From assembly GCA_001449105.1 (NCBI GenBank), contig LNIY01000073.1:124001-188000 (forward strand): a stretch of DNA of 64,000 nucleotides, given 5' to 3'. This DNA comes from Caulobacter vibrioides. Its GTDB lineage: Bacteria; Pseudomonadota; Alphaproteobacteria; Caulobacterales; Caulobacteraceae. Position numbers and translations under genes: made by a program. Of this stretch, positions 34,276 to 43,441 are shown piece by piece (the first letter of the stretch is position 1; each line of letters begins with the position of its first letter). The notes beneath the pieces were generated by a model. That model was given only the letters and a program-made list of their open reading frames with translations. It was not told the origin of the DNA and searched no databases.

Positions 34276-34923
34276 TCAGTGGGCGTGGGTGGCGGCCTGG
34301 GCCGTCTCCTTGCGCAGGGCGCGGACGACGGAGGGGCGGGCGAAGGCGCGGGCGGCCTTGGCGCTCCAGGCGGGATAGGCGGAAAGGTCGATCTGCCGAC
34401 GCTCGGCCCAGCGCCAGATCACCAGGGCGTAGGCGTCGACGGCGCTGAAATGCTCGCCCAGCAGCCACGGGCCGGGGCCCTGGGCCAGGCGCTCGATGTC
34501 GGCCAGGGTGCGGGCGAACCGGGCCTCGCCCGGCGTGGCCAGGGCCGCCTTCACCGCCTCGTCGTCGGCGTAGCGCTCGGGCCGGGCGATCTGGGCGAAG
34601 GCCACATGCACGGTGCTGGCGAACCAGCTCATCACCTCGTAGGCGTGGGCCAGCTTCAGCGGCTCCAGCAGCGGCAGGAGCTCGCTGTGCGGGTAACGGT
34701 GGGCGAGGTAGGTCAGGATGGCCAGCACCTCGGTGACCGGCTCGTCGCCCACCAGCAGGGTCGGGATCCGGCCCTTGGGATTGACCCGCAGGTACTCCGG
34801 CTTGCGCTGGTCGCCAGCCGAAAGATCGAGTCGGCGCACCTCGTAGGCGACGCCGATCTCTTCCAGGGCCACCAGCGGGGCCAGCGAGGAACTGCCGGGC
34901 GCGATGTAGAGGGTCAGGGTCAT
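34276..34923 (-). CDS. Glutathione S-transferase family protein
   Basis: 215 residues. Thioredoxin-like N-terminal half (LYIAPGSSSLAPLVALEEIG, NPKGRIPTLLVGDEPVTE) and helical C-terminal half (GPWLLGEHFSAVDAYALVIW). Active-site type Ser/Cys is not certain; the SSS of PGSSSLAP is the likely glutathione contact. In a sulfur operon it could cleave a thioether or reduce a mixed disulfide before oxidation by the thiol dioxygenase. 9 bases after the rhodanese gene. Confidence 0.9.
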   Translation of the reverse strand: MTLTLYIAPGSSSLAPLVALEEIGVAYEVRRLDLSAGDQRKPEYLRVNPKGRIPTLLVGDEPVTEVLAILTYLAHRYPHSELLPLLEPLKLAHAYEVMSWFASTVHVAFAQIARPERYADDEAVKAALATPGEARFARTLADIERLAQGPGPWLLGEHFSAVDAYALVIWRWAERRQIDLSAYPAWSAKAARAFARPSVVRALRKETAQAATHAH

Positions 34924-34932
34924 GGCGGGACC

Positions 34933-36513
34933 TCAGATCACGTAGAAGCCGTGCGACCCGTCGCGGGCCAGCTGGTCGACCAGGCCGAACTCCCAGTCCA
35001 GATAGGCCTGCATGGCCTCGGCGGCGTTGTCGGTGCCCTCGTAGGGGCGCTTGTAGACGTCGGTCGGATCGCTGGCGGCGCGGGGCAGGCCCGTTTCCAG
35101 CGCCCGGCCGGCGGCGACCCAGGCGGCGGCGCCGCCGTCGAGCACCCGCACCGGCCGGTCGGCGATCTCCTCCAGCTCCGGCGCGGCCAGGCGCGCCAGC
35201 ACCCCGTCGGGCGAGGTCAGGACGATCGGCTTGCCTTCCGGTATGCGTTCCAGCGCCTCGGCCAGCTGGGCGCGGATGGCGAACCAGGCGCCGGGCACGT
35301 GTCCCTTGCGGTGGACGGGGCTGGGCGCGAGGTCCAGCACCACCACGGTCTCGTCGGCCAGGGCTTCGGAGAGGGCGCGCGGCAGGATGGTCTCGACCAC
35401 CGGCAGGTGCGGCGGCTGCGTCGGCGTCCAGGCCCCGGTCGCCAGCTCGCCTTCGAAGGCGCCGTCCAGCACGTAGACCTCCCAGCCCAGCTGGGCCAGC
35501 CACGAGGCGGTCATGTCGGCGCGCGGGCCAAGGTCGTCGGCCAGCACGATGCGGCCGCCGCGGACGGGGGCGAAGACGTCGGTCTCCTGCACCAGCTGGC
35601 CGCCGGGCGCGCTGCGGAAGCCGGGCAGGTGGCCTTTGGCGAACTCGTCGGGCGTGCGCACGTCGAAGCGATAGAGGGTGCGCTTGCGGTCGGCGGCCAG
35701 GTCGGCCAGCCCCTCGGCGTCCAGTCGGCGAACCCCGGCGCGATAGGCGACGTCGCGGGCCTTGGCGCGGGCCTCCTCCAGGGTCTGGGTCGAGACGTCG
35801 GGGAACTTCCGCGACTGGCCGTGCTCCAGGCTCTGCTGGGCCAGGGTCCAGCCGATGGTGCCGTTGCGCAAGGCGAAGACCGGGTTGGGCACGCCGGCGT
35901 TCACCAGCGACTGGGCGCCGATCAGGCTGCGGGTGCGGCCCGCGCAGTTGACGATGATCGTGGTCGAGGGATCGGGCGCCAGTTCCCTGGCGCGCAGCAC
36001 CAGTTCGGCCCCCGGCGTGCTGACCCCGCCCGGGATGCTCATCACCGCGTATTCCTCGAACCGGCGGGCGTCGAGGATCACCTGGTCGGCCTTGGCGTCG
36101 ATGCGCGCCTGCACCTCCTGGGCGGGCAGGGACGGGGTGTGCCGCCGCGCCTCGACCAGCTCGCCGAACGCCTTGCTGTAGGAATTGACGTCCTGGAACA
36201 GCTCGTAGCCGGCGTCCTTCCAGCCCTGCAGGCCGCCCTTCAGCGCCTGGACGTTGGCGTAGCCCAGCGCCGCCAGCCGCTTGCCGGCCGGCGAAACCAG
36301 GCCCTCGCCGTTGTCGTAGAGCACGATCCGCGTCTCCTTGCGGGGCACGCGGTCCAGGATCTCGACTTCCAGCCGGCTGAGCGGCAGCTGCGAGGCGAAC
36401 AAGGGGTGGGCCTTGGCGAAGGGGTCTTCCTCGCGCAGGTCCAGAAGGGCGATCTCGCGGCGGGCGATCAGGTCCTGGCGGACCTCGCGGGGCGTGACGA
36501 CGGGCAGGGTCAT
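34933..36513 (-). CDS. Four-domain rhodanese protein with one active cysteine
   Basis: 526 residues from ATG 36513 (overlaps the dioxygenase stop). Four rhodanese-like units at about 1-110, 125-245, 265-370 and 375-475. Only the second has a catalytic loop with cysteine, Cys190 in VNCAGRTRS; the matching positions read LYDNGEG, LADDLG and LTSPDG. Single-domain rhodaneses move sulfane sulfur. Here three domains probably are scaffolding or bind anions. The C-terminal tail (WEFGLVDQLARDG) is extra. Cytoplasmic, no signal peptide. Confidence 0.92.
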   Translation of the reverse strand: MTLPVVTPREVRQDLIARREIALLDLREEDPFAKAHPLFASQLPLSRLEVEILDRVPRKETRIVLYDNGEGLVSPAGKRLAALGYANVQALKGGLQGWKDAGYELFQDVNSYSKAFGELVEARRHTPSLPAQEVQARIDAKADQVILDARRFEEYAVMSIPGGVSTPGAELVLRARELAPDPSTTIIVNCAGRTRSLIGAQSLVNAGVPNPVFALRNGTIGWTLAQQSLEHGQSRKFPDVSTQTLEEARAKARDVAYRAGVRRLDAEGLADLAADRKRTLYRFDVRTPDEFAKGHLPGFRSAPGGQLVQETDVFAPVRGGRIVLADDLGPRADMTASWLAQLGWEVYVLDGAFEGELATGAWTPTQPPHLPVVETILPRALSEALADETVVVLDLAPSPVHRKGHVPGAWFAIRAQLAEALERIPEGKPIVLTSPDGVLARLAAPELEEIADRPVRVLDGGAAAWVAAGRALETGLPRAASDPTDVYKRPYEGTDNAAEAMQAYLDWEFGLVDQLARDGSHGFYVI

Positions 36514-37124
36514 GGCGCGGCCTCGACGGGGACCGGCTTGGAGCGGTCCCACAGGTTGGGGAGGGTGTCGTTGGAGTAGCCGGAGACGAAGGGCTTCCCC
36601 CGTCCCTCGGCGTCGTAGGTGGCGCGGCGGACCGCGCCGATATTGGCCCCGTAGACGTGGATGCTGATCGAGACCTGGTCGTCGAAGGCGTTGGTGACCT
36701 GGTGCACGTCGCCGACGGTGGGCGAGACGGCCTCGACCTGGCCGCGCTCCAGCCGGTGGACCGGGCCGTCGGGGACCAGGGCCTCGCCGTCGCGGCGATA
36801 GGGCTGCGACAGCTCGGCCCCGCGCAGCACGCCCACCAGGCCCCAGACCGTGTGGTCGTGGACCGGCGTGGCCTGGCCCGGTCCCCAGACGAAGCTGACG
36901 ACGCTGAACCGCTCGCGGCTGTCGCAGTGCAGCAGGTACTGCTGGTAGCGGGCCGGGTTCGGAACGGCATAGGCCTGCGGCAGCCAGTCGTCCTGGGCGA
37001 TCAGGCCGGCCAGCAGCGCTTCGCCCTCGCGCAGGATCTGCGCCTCGTCGCCGGTACGGTCGAGCAGGGCGCCGAGGTCTCCGACGAACTGGGCCAGGCG
37101 GGGAAGGTTGGGCGCGCCGCTCAT
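36510..37124 (-). CDS. Cysteine/3-mercaptopropionate dioxygenase
   Basis: 204 residues, bacterial Arg-type cupin. Iron ligands appear as His89 and His91 (TPVHDHTVWGLVGVLRG) and His141 (VGDVHQVTN). ARYQQYLLH and FSVVSFVWGPGQ fit the 3-mercaptopropionate dioxygenase branch as I remember it. It oxidises a thiol to a sulfinate. It overlaps the rhodanese gene by four bases and starts 4 bases after the receptor stop. Thiol specificity is unproven. Confidence 0.9.
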   Translation of the reverse strand: MSGAPNLPRLAQFVGDLGALLDRTGDEAQILREGEALLAGLIAQDDWLPQAYAVPNPARYQQYLLHCDSRERFSVVSFVWGPGQATPVHDHTVWGLVGVLRGAELSQPYRRDGEALVPDGPVHRLERGQVEAVSPTVGDVHQVTNAFDDQVSISIHVYGANIGAVRRATYDAEGRGKPFVSGYSNDTLPNLWDRSKPVPVEAAP

Positions 37125-37128
37125 GACG

Positions 37129-39312
37129 TCACAGCGCGTACTTGAGCGTGACCAGCCAGGTCCGCGGATCGGGGAAGTTCAGGTAGTAGACCCCGGTCGA
37201 CGGCGTGTAGGTCGAGGTCACCGGCTTGTCGCTGTCGAGGATGTTGCGGGCCGACAGCTGCACCGCCCAGTGCGGGTCCGGCGCGGTCCAGGTGATCGTG
37301 CCGTTCAGGAAGCCCTGCGACGGGATGTTGTTCTGGCCGCCGGCCGACGGGGTGGCGCTGCTGACGACGCCGCTCTGCCACTGGGCGTCGAGGCCGGCGC
37401 GCACCGAGCCGGGAACCTGGACCGGCACGTCCCAGGTGACGCCGCCCGACAGGTTCCAGCGTGGCGAGTTCAGCAGGCGGTTGCCGTCGGCGTTCACCCC
37501 CGCGCCGCCGGCGCCCTTGTAGTCGTCATAGACCGCGAACAGCCAGCCGACGTTGAAGTTCAGGCCCACCCGCTCGGTCGGCCGCGCCTCGGTTTCCAGC
37601 TCGACCCCGTAGGTGTGGGCTTGGCCGGCGTTGCCGCGGCGGCTGCCCACATAGGCCGGGTCGTAGAACGACACCTGCAGGTCCTGGTAGTCGTTGTAGA
37701 ACGCCGCCAGGTTGGCCCGCAGGCGGCGGTCGAAGGCCTGCGTCTTCAGGCCGGTCTCGAAGGTGGTCACGTCCTCGGGCGCGAAGGGCAGGGTGGCCAG
37801 GTCAAGGCGCGTGGCCCGGTTGTCGAAGCCGCCCGACTTGAAGCCCTTGGAATAGCTGACGTACTGCGAGACGTCCGGCGTCCACTGGAACTGGGCCGTG
37901 AACTTGGGCGTGATCGCCGACCAGGTCTTGTCGGCTCGTCCCGCGATCGACTGGCCGATCACCTGGCCCGCCAGGTTCAGCACCTTGTTGTCGAAGACGA
38001 ACTCCTTTTCCTCGTTGGTCCAGCGCAGGCCGCCGGTGAGGCTCAGGCGATCGGTCACCGCATAGGTCGCCTCGCCGAACAGGGCGTAGGCGTCGGTGTT
38101 GGTGATGTTGTGGGCGCGGGCGAAGTTGTAGTTGCCCGGCGTCACCGTCGGATCGGTCGCCAGGGCGTTGCGGCGGCTGTAACCGTCGCGCTCCACGAAG
38201 AAGCGCTCGTGCAGGTAGAAGAGCCCGCTGGTGAAGGTCAGCTTGCCGTAGTCGCCGTTCAGCTGGACTTCCTGGGTGACGTACTGGTCGTTGTAGTGGA
38301 TCAGGTTCTTCTGGATCAGCGCCGCTTCGCCGTCGTTGTCGTAGTTGACGGGATTGAGGTTGAAGCCGCCGTAGGCCGTGATCGACTTGATCTTGAGGTT
38401 GTCGTTCAGGGCGTACTGCACGCGGATCGAACCGCTGATCTGGTCGAGGTCCTGCTTGGGCTCGACCTCGGAATAGGACCGGCGCTTGTCGAACCCGCCG
38501 CCGGGCTGCCTCACCGGCACGTAGCTGCGGCTGTCGCTGCGGTCGCGCAGGGCGTTCAGCGTCAGCAGCACGTCCAGCTTCTGCGTCGGCGTCCAGCGCA
38601 GCTTGCCGCGATAGGCGTCCAGGTCGATGCGGTTGACGTCGTGGTTCAGCGTCGGGTCGAAGGTCACCCCGTCGCGCTTGTGGTGGATGTACGAGAGGCT
38701 GCCGGCCAGCTTGCCCTCGACGATCGGGCCTTCGACCAGGGCGCGCACGTCGACGGCGCCGTAGCTGCCCAGGCCCACCTCGGCCTTGGCCCGGAAGGCC
38801 TCGCCCGGATCGCGGGTGATGATCCGCAGGGCGCCGGCGCTGGAGTTGCGGCCGTACAGCGTGCCCTGAGGGCCGCGCAGCACCTCGATGCGCTCCAGAT
38901 CGTTGAACTCGATCATCGAGCCGATCTGGCGGGGCACGTAGACGTCGTCGACATAGACGGCCAGCACCGGTTCCTGGATCGGATCGGCCTCGCCGACGCC
39001 GCGCAGGGCGTAGGTCTGGGTGGTGTGGCTGATGGTGACGCGGCTGATGCTGAAGTTCGGGATCTGGCCGGCCAGGTCGCGGATGTTGTCGACCTTGCGG
39101 TCGGCCAGCACCTGCGGGCCGAAGGCCGAGATGGCGATGGCGGTCTTCTGCAGGTCGGTGGCGCGGCGCTCGGCGGTGACGATCACCTGCTCGACCGCGG
39201 CCGTGCTGGCGTCGTCGGTATTGGCGGCCGGCGCCGGTTCGGCCGCCAAGGCCCCGCCGGAGACGGCGAGGCCTGAAGTGAAGGCGAGAAGTTGAAGCTT
39301 GAAGGTCTGCAC
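37129..39312 (-). CDS. TonB-dependent receptor of the organosulfur operon
   Basis: 727 residues. Signal peptide (to about 23, GGALAA), TonB box region VEQVIVTAERRATDLQ, plug (LRGVGEADPIQEPVLAVYVD, RIEVLRGPQGTLYGRNSSAG) and barrel ending LKYAL. This is the plain siderophore-like type without STN. Its place between an SsuA-like gene and thiol/sulfonate enzymes suggests an organosulfur ligand too large for porins. A 132-base gap separates it from the upstream binding-protein gene; that gap is AT-richer and may hold a second promoter. Confidence 0.92.
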   Translation of the reverse strand: MQTFKLQLLAFTSGLAVSGGALAAEPAPAANTDDASTAAVEQVIVTAERRATDLQKTAIAISAFGPQVLADRKVDNIRDLAGQIPNFSISRVTISHTTQTYALRGVGEADPIQEPVLAVYVDDVYVPRQIGSMIEFNDLERIEVLRGPQGTLYGRNSSAGALRIITRDPGEAFRAKAEVGLGSYGAVDVRALVEGPIVEGKLAGSLSYIHHKRDGVTFDPTLNHDVNRIDLDAYRGKLRWTPTQKLDVLLTLNALRDRSDSRSYVPVRQPGGGFDKRRSYSEVEPKQDLDQISGSIRVQYALNDNLKIKSITAYGGFNLNPVNYDNDGEAALIQKNLIHYNDQYVTQEVQLNGDYGKLTFTSGLFYLHERFFVERDGYSRRNALATDPTVTPGNYNFARAHNITNTDAYALFGEATYAVTDRLSLTGGLRWTNEEKEFVFDNKVLNLAGQVIGQSIAGRADKTWSAITPKFTAQFQWTPDVSQYVSYSKGFKSGGFDNRATRLDLATLPFAPEDVTTFETGLKTQAFDRRLRANLAAFYNDYQDLQVSFYDPAYVGSRRGNAGQAHTYGVELETEARPTERVGLNFNVGWLFAVYDDYKGAGGAGVNADGNRLLNSPRWNLSGGVTWDVPVQVPGSVRAGLDAQWQSGVVSSATPSAGGQNNIPSQGFLNGTITWTAPDPHWAVQLSARNILDSDKPVTSTYTPSTGVYYLNFPDPRTWLVTLKYAL

Positions 39313-39444
39313 GGATCTATCCCCGACTTGTTCGATGGGGATTTGTCTTGGTGAGGCCGCTTATCTCAACGAATATAAAATGATCGAGCGGATAGCTCTG
39401 CTCATATCGTCCGAAGTCATCGGATATATTTGCAGTGCTCGACA

Positions 39445-40458
39445 TCATTTCAGGAACGATGAGAGGCGGTCATCCCAAAGCGGACGCACGTCGACCCGCG
39501 CCGGAATGATCTCGGCGGCAGCGAAGGTGTCGGCCACGGCCCGTTGCGAGGCGATCGCCGCCTCGCTGATCGGCTCCAGATAGTTCAGCGACGACTTCTC
39601 GCGGAACTCCTGGGCGTAGTACTCGGCCTTGACGCCGGTGACCTTCGCCCGGGCCTGGGCCCAGCGCTCGCCGTCGGCGTTGATCCAGTCGAACACCCGC
39701 TTGTAGCGGCTGACATAGTCGCCCAGGGCCTGGAAGCGCACCGGATCGTCCAGCGCCTCCTTGGCCGCCGTGATCAGGTAGTTGCCCGACAGTATGCCCA
39801 GCGCCGTGCGCAGCACCCGCGCACCGGCCTCCCGCGCCTGGTAGACGATGACGCCGTAGATCACCCAGGCGTCCAGCGCCCCGCTCTGGAAGGCGGCCAG
39901 ACCGTCCTGCGGGCTCAGCGCGACGGGCGTGATGTCGCCCCAGGAGAGGCCCGCTTCCTGCAGGAGGCGCAGCAGGATGTAGTGCGAGGTCGTGGCCTTC
40001 ACGTAGCCCACGCGCTTGCCCCTCAGGTCCTTGAAATCCCTGGCCGGCGAGCCCTTGGGCACGAGGACGACCTGGTTGTTCACATCGCCGCGCAGCACGC
40101 CGACGATGCGGACCTGGTTGCCCGGTTGGGCGGCGACGAAGATCGGCGGGATCTCGCTCATGCCGCCGAAGTCCAGCGCCCGGGCGTTGATCGCCTCGGC
40201 GATCAGGTTGCCGCCGGCGAACTGGGTGCGGGCCAGCTTGTAGGGCGGATCCTGGATCCCGGCCTCGCCGAAGAAGCTCTCGGGATTGCCGCGATAGGTG
40301 GCGACCCTCAGCGTCAGGCCGGCCAGCGAGCCGGCCTTGTCGTCCCCCTTTGGCGAGCAGGCCGCCAGGTTGAGGGTGGTAAGGCCGGCCAGCGAAAGGC
40401 CCGCGATCGACAGGCCGCCGGACATCAGGTCGCGGCGCGACAGGGAAAGGCCGGTCAT
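39445..40458 (-). CDS. SsuA-like ABC substrate-binding lipoprotein
   Basis: 337 residues. N-terminus LSRRDLMSGG is a Tat-type motif and LNLAAC gives a lipobox with Cys34, so it is probably a Tat-exported lipoprotein of the inner membrane. NMT1/SsuA fold: TLRVATYRGNPESFFGEAGI, LDFGGMSEIPPIF, VPKGSPARDFKDLRGKRVGY, SGALDAWVIYGV. It should feed the SsuBC-like transporter encoded three to five genes upstream in the same operon. Confidence 0.92.
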   Translation of the reverse strand: MTGLSLSRRDLMSGGLSIAGLSLAGLTTLNLAACSPKGDDKAGSLAGLTLRVATYRGNPESFFGEAGIQDPPYKLARTQFAGGNLIAEAINARALDFGGMSEIPPIFVAAQPGNQVRIVGVLRGDVNNQVVLVPKGSPARDFKDLRGKRVGYVKATTSHYILLRLLQEAGLSWGDITPVALSPQDGLAAFQSGALDAWVIYGVIVYQAREAGARVLRTALGILSGNYLITAAKEALDDPVRFQALGDYVSRYKRVFDWINADGERWAQARAKVTGVKAEYYAQEFREKSSLNYLEPISEAAIASQRAVADTFAAAEIIPARVDVRPLWDDRLSSFLK

Positions 40459-41300
40459 CAGTCGAACAGGTCCGGCTCTTCTTCGGTGACGATGTCCCAG
40501 TAGGGCTGGAAGGCGTAGATCCCGCCCAGCTCCGTACCCACCTGGCTTGCGGTGTGCTTGGCGACCTCCGGCGGCATCGGCTTGGTCGGGCCGGCGGCCT
40601 CGGCCAGCAGCTGGGCCTGGCAGGCGTTCTCCAGGGCGAGGTAGCGCCAGACGGCGGCCTCCACCGACTGGCCGACGGTCAGGATCCCGTGGTTCTGCAG
40701 GATCACCGCCTTCTTGGCGCCCAGCGTCTGGGCGATCTTCTTGCCCTCGCTGGTGTCGAGCACCACGCCCGAGAACTCCTCGAACAGGGCGTGGTCGTCA
40801 TAGAAGGCCGCCGAGTCCTGGGTCAGCGGATCCAGCAGCCGTCCCAGCGCGGACCAGGCCTTGCCGTACAGCGAGTGCGAGTGGGCGGCGGCCACCACGT
40901 CGGGCCGGGCCTCGTGCAGCTGCGAGTGGATGGCGAAGGCGGCGCGGTTCAGGCGGGCCGGCGCCTTCTGCGGCGGCTGGACGATCTCGCCCTCGTGGCT
41001 GACCAGCATCAGGTCGCTGACCTTGATGCGCGAGAAGTGCACGCCCAGCGGATTGACCCAGAAATGGTCGGTCAGCTCGGGGTCGCGGGCGGTGATGTGG
41101 CCGGCGCCCCCCATGTCGAAGCCGTAGCGGCCGAACAGACGGTAGCCCGCGGCCAGGCGCTGCTTGCGATAGAGCCGCTCCAGCTCGATCGTCGGCTGCT
41201 GGGGGATCTCGCGCGCGCCGAACGGCGGCAGCACTGTCTCTATCTTGGCGGGATGGGGGCCCGCGGCGGCGAAGCCGCGAGGGGCTGGGATCGCGGTCAT
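40458..41300 (-). CDS. Class II aldolase/adducin family protein
   Basis: 280 residues. Zinc motif HSHSLYGKAW and HGILTVG, plus GGAGHITARDPELTDHFWVNP. Family members cleave or epimerise phosphorylated and free hydroxy-keto compounds, or act as decarboxylases. Its role inside a sulfonate operon is unclear: it might handle the carbon skeleton left after desulfonation. One-base overlap with the binding-protein gene. Confidence 0.9.
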   Translation of the reverse strand: MTAIPAPRGFAAAGPHPAKIETVLPPFGAREIPQQPTIELERLYRKQRLAAGYRLFGRYGFDMGGAGHITARDPELTDHFWVNPLGVHFSRIKVSDLMLVSHEGEIVQPPQKAPARLNRAAFAIHSQLHEARPDVVAAAHSHSLYGKAWSALGRLLDPLTQDSAAFYDDHALFEEFSGVVLDTSEGKKIAQTLGAKKAVILQNHGILTVGQSVEAAVWRYLALENACQAQLLAEAAGPTKPMPPEVAKHTASQVGTELGGIYAFQPYWDIVTEEEPDLFD

Positions 41301-41318
41301 CGCGAAGGGTCCTTGTTC

Positions 41319-42269
41319 TCAGTAGCCGCGCGACAGGTCGACGACGTCGGCCAGGGGCGCGCCTGCGCGGAAGCGGGCGAGGTTCTCGGCGAACTGGGTC
41401 GCCAGGTTGATGCGGGTGTCGGGCGTGTGCACCGAGGTGTGGGGCGAGAGCCGAACCTTCGGATGGCCGTAGAACGGATGGCCGTCGGTCAGCGGCTCGG
41501 GGAAGGTCACGTCCAGGCTGGCGCGACCGACGCGGCCGTCGTCCAGCGCCGCCAGAAGGGCGTCGTCGTCGATCAGCGCGCCGCGGGCGATGTTGATCAG
41601 GTGCAGGCCCGGCTTGGCGTGGGCCAGCACCTCGCGGCCGATCAGGCGCTCGGTCTCCGGCGTCGCCGGGGCGGCCAGCACCACGTGGTCGCTGCGGGCG
41701 AACAGGGTCTTCAGGTCGGCGACCCGCTCGACGCCGGCCACCGGGATCGGCTTGTCCGAGCGGCGGGTGGCCAGGACGTTCAGGCCCAGGGCCTGGGCGC
41801 GCGGGGCCAGGGCCTCGCCGATGGCGCCGAAGCCGACGATGCCCAGCGTCGTGCCGGAGATCAGCTTCAGCGGCTGCGGCGTCCAGCGCTCGGCCTTGTC
41901 GATCCAGATCTCGGGCAGGCGCTTGGCGTCGGCCAGGATCGCCGCCAGGGCGAACTCGGCCAGCGCCACGGCCGATGAGCCGCGCGCCGAGGTCACCACG
42001 GGGCCGTCGAACAGCCAGTCCGGATAGAAGTCGATGCCCACCGAGACGAGCTGCACCCAGCGCACGTCGAAAGGCCAGCCGGGCGGGGCCTTGGCCGGCA
42101 GCACGCCGCCGGCCTTGCGGAACGGCGCGGCCACCAGGACCTTGGCCGAGGGCGGCAGCGGCGCGGTCAGGCCCGGCGGCACCGCGATGATCTCGGCGTC
42201 CGCCGCGTGCTGGGCGAAGACGCTGTTGAACACCTCGGGCAACTGGCTGGCGACGACGAGACGGCTCAT
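41319..42269 (-). CDS. D-2-hydroxyacid dehydrogenase (NAD-binding)
   Basis: 316 residues from ATG 42269. Rossmann loop LGIVGFGAIGEALAPRA; catalytic elements NIARGALIDDDALLAALDDG (Arg), VTFPEPLTDGHPFYGH (Glu) and SPHTSVH (His). Oxidises a 2-hydroxy acid or reduces a 2-oxo acid; a sulfolactate-like or mercapto-lactate-like substrate would suit the operon but is not shown. Overlaps the preceding gene by four bases. Confidence 0.92.
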   Translation of the reverse strand: MSRLVVASQLPEVFNSVFAQHAADAEIIAVPPGLTAPLPPSAKVLVAAPFRKAGGVLPAKAPPGWPFDVRWVQLVSVGIDFYPDWLFDGPVVTSARGSSAVALAEFALAAILADAKRLPEIWIDKAERWTPQPLKLISGTTLGIVGFGAIGEALAPRAQALGLNVLATRRSDKPIPVAGVERVADLKTLFARSDHVVLAAPATPETERLIGREVLAHAKPGLHLINIARGALIDDDALLAALDDGRVGRASLDVTFPEPLTDGHPFYGHPKVRLSPHTSVHTPDTRINLATQFAENLARFRAGAPLADVVDLSRGY

Positions 42270-43441
42270 CGGGCCGTCTCGCGTTCGGCGAAGGCCGCGC
42301 GGCCGGCGCCGGTCAGCACCACGTCGGCCTGGGGCGTATGCACGCGGCCGCACAGCACGTCGCGGTGATGGCGCTCCAGCGGGTTGGCGCGCGTCAGGCC
42401 AGGATTGCCCGTCAGCTTCAGGGCCTTCTCGACCACGGTGATGGCGTTCTCGGTGACCAGGTGCTTGACCAGGCCGCTCTCGCCGACGGCCGTGTCGCCC
42501 CTGGCCGCGCCGTCCAGCAGCACGCGGTTGCTCAGCAGCAGGCCGTCGATCTCGCCAAGCGCTTCCTGGAAGCGCGGCAGGGTCGAGAGGCTGGCGCCCA
42601 GGTTGGCCGGCTTGCGGCTGATCAGGAAGTCGGCCAGCCAGTCGCGGGCCGAGCGCGCGACGGCGTCGTAGATCGCCGCCGTCAGCACCGACGACCAGGT
42701 TCCGAACACGGCCGAGTAGGGCGGCGGCGCGCCCGGCGGCTGCGGGTCCAGGGCGTGGTCCAGCGGAACCAGCACGTCCTCGAAGATCACGTCGTGGCTG
42801 GCGCTGGCGCGCAGGCCCAGGTGGTCCCAGGTCTCCTCGATGACCACGCCGGGGCTGTCGGCGCGCACCAGCCAGCCGCCGACCAGGGGATCTGCGTCGT
42901 CGCTGCGGGCCCAGACGACGAACCAGGTCAGGGCCGACGAGCCGGTGGAGTAGATCTTGCGGCCGCTGATCCGCCAGCCCTCGGGCGTGCGGCGGGCGAT
43001 GGTGGCCGGCAGGCCGCCGCGGGCGGGCGTGCCGAGGTCTGGCTCCACCCGCAGGGCGTTGATCAGCGCGCCGTGCTCGATGGCGTCGCCGATCACTCGC
43101 TGCTTCAGGTGCTCGGGCCAGCCCGAACGCCCCTCGACCGAGGCGTGGAACAGGTACTGCATGACCAGCACGAGGGCCGTGGCCGGTTCGCCCCGAGCGA
43201 CGGCCGAGACCACCTTCAGGGCAGTGGGCAGGTCGCTTTCGAGGCCGCCCAGGCGCTTGGGCGCGGTCAGGGCCAGCAGGCCGGCCTCGTGCAGGGCCTG
43301 GAAGTTGGCGAACGGAAAGCTGGCCTCGCGGTCGTGACGGCCGGCGGTGGCGGCGAAGGCTTCGGTCAGGCCCGGCAGCACGGCGTCCAGATCGGGCAGG
43401 CGCGGCGCGGGCTCCAGCTTGCGGGCGGCGGCTGTGCTCAC
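42266..43441 (-). CDS. Acyl-CoA-dehydrogenase-fold flavoprotein (SfnB/DszC-like)
   Basis: 391 residues from a GTG at 43441 overlapping the ATPase stop. ACAD helices and beta domain: LLALTAPKRLGGLESDLPTA, GWRISGRKIYSTGSSALTW, HLGLRASASHDVIFEDVLVP and HHRDVLCGRVHTPQADV. The non-CoA, monooxygenase-like branch (SfnB, DszC) is typical of sulfur-starvation operons. An alternative is a 3-sulfinopropionyl-CoA desulfinase, also of this fold, which would follow a mercaptopropionate dioxygenase. Which one it is cannot be settled here. Confidence 0.87.
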   Translation of the reverse strand: MSTAAARKLEPAPRLPDLDAVLPGLTEAFAATAGRHDREASFPFANFQALHEAGLLALTAPKRLGGLESDLPTALKVVSAVARGEPATALVLVMQYLFHASVEGRSGWPEHLKQRVIGDAIEHGALINALRVEPDLGTPARGGLPATIARRTPEGWRISGRKIYSTGSSALTWFVVWARSDDADPLVGGWLVRADSPGVVIEETWDHLGLRASASHDVIFEDVLVPLDHALDPQPPGAPPPYSAVFGTWSSVLTAAIYDAVARSARDWLADFLISRKPANLGASLSTLPRFQEALGEIDGLLLSNRVLLDGAARGDTAVGESGLVKHLVTENAITVVEKALKLTGNPGLTRANPLERHHRDVLCGRVHTPQADVVLTGAGRAAFAERETAR

